From assembly GCF_902833645.1 (NCBI RefSeq), contig NZ_CADFGE010000002.1, positions 127,158-191,157 of the forward strand: a stretch of DNA of 64,000 bases, given 5' to 3'. A program made the position numbers and the translations under genes. This document shows positions 63,401 to 64,000 of this stretch, piece after piece. How positions within the stretch are numbered: the stretch's first letter is position 1; every line of letters starts with the position of its first letter. The stretch comes from Paraburkholderia fungorum (GTDB taxonomy: Bacteria; Pseudomonadota; Gammaproteobacteria; Burkholderiales; Burkholderiaceae). The notes beneath the pieces were generated by a model. The model saw nothing but the letters and a program-made list of their open reading frames with translations, had not been told where the DNA came from and searched no databases.

Positions 63401-64000
63401 GCGCGTGCGAAAGCAATCGCGCGCTCATCGATATCGGTCGCGAACAACTGGACCGGTATGCCCTCCTGACGCTCAGGATGATCGGCGAGCAGCATGGCGA
63501 GCGAATAGGCTTCTTCTCCGGTCGCGCAGCCGGCGATCCAGGCACGCACCGGATCGTCCTGCGATTTCTTCTGGAACAGCTTGGGCACGATCTCGTGCTC
63601 GACCACCTCGAAGGTTTCACGATCGCGAAAGAAATTGGTCACGCCGATCAGCATGTCCTTGAGCAACGCCGGGGTTTCTTCGGGATGGGTGAGGACGTAG
63701 TCCTGGTACGTCTGCAGATCGGCAATACCGTTGACCTGCAGACGGCGTTCGATACGCCGCAGGATCGTGGCACGCTTGTAGTGACGGAAATCGTGGCCGG
63801 TGCGTGCGCGCAAGGTGGCGAGCACACCTAGCAAAGCCCGCTCGGCGGTGGACACGGGATCGGGCTGCGCGGCGGCCAGCGTTTCGGGTTCGTCTTCGGC
63901 GGGCGGCAAGCGGATCGCGCGGGCGTTGTCGGCCAGTTCACGCAGCTTGCGCGGCATCTGCGCGGCCGGCAGCGAGAGGTCGACCATACCGGTGGCAATC
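60403..64000 (-). CDS. CheB-CheR-PAS-histidine kinase-receiver hybrid, partial at the right edge
   Basis: The visible frame runs off the window; its first residues (ATGMVDLSLPAAQMPRKL) are the C-terminal end of a CheB methylesterase domain, so the gene begins beyond 64000. Next come CheR methyltransferase (RATILRRIERRLQ, IAGCATGEEAYSLAM), a long coiled coil of EEL repeats, two PAS domains (second: DGRVVTWNKGAERIFGYSE), HisKA (DEFLAVLSHELKNPLNLI), HATPase (DTGRGI, GGLGIGLAL) and a C-terminal receiver with phospho-Asp in LILSDIGMPGMDGY. Such proteins join chemotaxis-type methylation chemistry with a two-component sensor; the input is unknown. Confidence 0.93.
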   Translation of the reverse strand, partial: IATGMVDLSLPAAQMPRKLRELADNARAIRLPPAEDEPETLAAAQPDPVSTAERALLGVLATLRARTGHDFRHYKRATILRRIERRLQVNGIADLQTYQDYVLTHPEETPALLKDMLIGVTNFFRDRETFEVVEHEIVPKLFQKKSQDDPVRAWIAGCATGEEAYSLAMLLADHPERQEGIPVQLFATDIDERAIAFARAGIYPESITADVSAQRLRHFFMPERSHFRVTKAIREKVLFAVHNVLRDPPFSRVDLVSCRNLLIYLDRSVQSQVLQMFHFALQPGGYLLLGSSESAEAAGDLFTPVDKKNRIYRANAVTSAVRPPISMPVVQSGGTAATASAGPTPPLPQSLPFSALHQRILELYAPPSVVVDTDANILHMSEHAGRFLRFVRGEPSYNLIMLANPALRLQLRGALFQAMRGNSEVVTAPIEFTSEAQVRIIVRPYRRAEDAPEFALVLFEESAAGTAVPAIQPSGPAAQDSLLGHLEDELHRTKQELRSTVEQSEASTEELKASNEELQAINEELRAATEELETSKEELQSLNEELFTVNAELQAKIEETGKAKDDLQNVIASTGIATVFVDREMRIKRYTPAATELFNVIPSDVGRPLHDITHRLDYPQLADDTATVFDSLQLIEREIRGVDGRHFLTRLSPYRTTDDHIDGAVLTIVDITALRRAEQLVRQSEARLHLAAQSTNDFAIVVQDLDGRVVTWNKGAERIFGYSESEMVGQLLDRLYLPEEREADEPLAERQRARNDGRAEDERWYVHKSGTRLYCSGVITPVASDNFSGFAKIVRDLTQRKGTEALEQRKISLERSMRQKVEAASRLKDEFLAVLSHELKNPLNLIHVKADMLDRAPSTQGLPVVRDAADAIRRSVISLAKIIDDLLDLSRVRTGKLALERSRVDIAAITAQVSSAIEADALAHHVSVTVHGLAEPFFIDVDPVRFEQILWNLVSNAVKFTPQGGQVSLTLSREDGHACIEVQDTGRGIEAGFLPNVFDMFSQAEGAHRRHSGGLGIGLALVKQLAEMHGGHVQAESAGLGKGARFRVWLPADSTVAQPETREMPGDVSLLKGMRILLIDDAVESLQAFQSLLELEGAQVWPQANGADALAVAGRQPFDLILSDIGMPGMDGYELIAALRKLPATASVPALALTGFGRPQDATRAIRAGYDGHLGKPVSLQALLDKIARATTANREQP

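Overview
The window looks like a chromosome segment of a high-GC betaproteobacterium of the Burkholderia/Paraburkholderia type. The grounds are a Burkholderiales-style general porin, a DUF4148 secreted protein, OmpR-family heavy-metal-type regulation, a tandem glycine riboswitch and many FecIRA/RND/MFS modules at high coding density. The genus is inferred from family flavour; no rRNA or tRNA gene was found to confirm it.

Layout. (1) 1-7124: the end of a peptide-type ABC transporter ATPase, a porin, a hydantoinase/oxoprolinase pair (HyuA/HyuB, ATGA overlap) and a PLP alanine-racemase-like protein, which suggests uptake and processing of a cyclic amide or amino-acid derivative. (2) 7125-12240: a scarred accessory region. 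It holds a P2-like prophage remnant in which a replication gene A fragment is fused in frame to a capsid-scaffold gene O fragment, an apparently intact Tox-REase-5 toxin with an Imm52-type immunity gene, a phage-type HTH gene, a tiny membrane peptide and a thiolase pseudogene. (3) 12264-16133: an N-acyl amino acid synthase (FeeM-like) followed by a large membrane GGDEF/EAL protein. (4) 16398-20057: an MFS exporter, then an M24 peptidase-family gene, an internally deleted alpha/beta-hydrolase gene and a PF10118-type hydrolase behind a TetR-like palindrome. (5) 20100-25117: a Fur-box-preceded FecI/FecR/FecA iron-uptake operon ending in a Tat-exported protein. (6) 25216-34226: a tripartite RND efflux operon converging on a histidine kinase/response regulator pair; a shared ATTAC-N6-GTAAT-like box lies before both units, suggesting one regulon.

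(7) 34410-44824: a small periplasmic protein, an orphan mreB, a sulfur-acquisition group (DszC/SfnB-like flavoprotein, SsuA-like binding protein, SsuD-like monooxygenase), a SLATT-like two-TM protein, a methyltransferase, a three-gene operon (DUF4118 protein, esterase, MipA) and yceH. (8) 45057-48999: an XRE-cupin regulator with a GNAT enzyme, a LysE exporter, a tandem glycine riboswitch in front of a DadA/glycine-oxidase-like flavoenzyme, and a BON protein. (9) 49002-60377: carbon-shunt genes (phosphoketolase xfp with acetate kinase ackA, 6-phosphogluconate dehydrogenase with a HAD phosphatase, class I fructose-bisphosphate aldolase), interspersed with small membrane proteins, a SET-type sugar exporter, and a MarR regulator whose probable operator is repeated before itself and the next gene. 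(10) 60403-64000: a CheB-CheR-PAS-kinase-receiver hybrid running off the right edge.

The most unusual material is the prophage scar with its retained toxin/immunity pair, the FeeM/c-di-GMP pair with a strong hairpin in its leader, the riboswitch-flavoenzyme unit, and the shared operator boxes that tie separate transcription units together.
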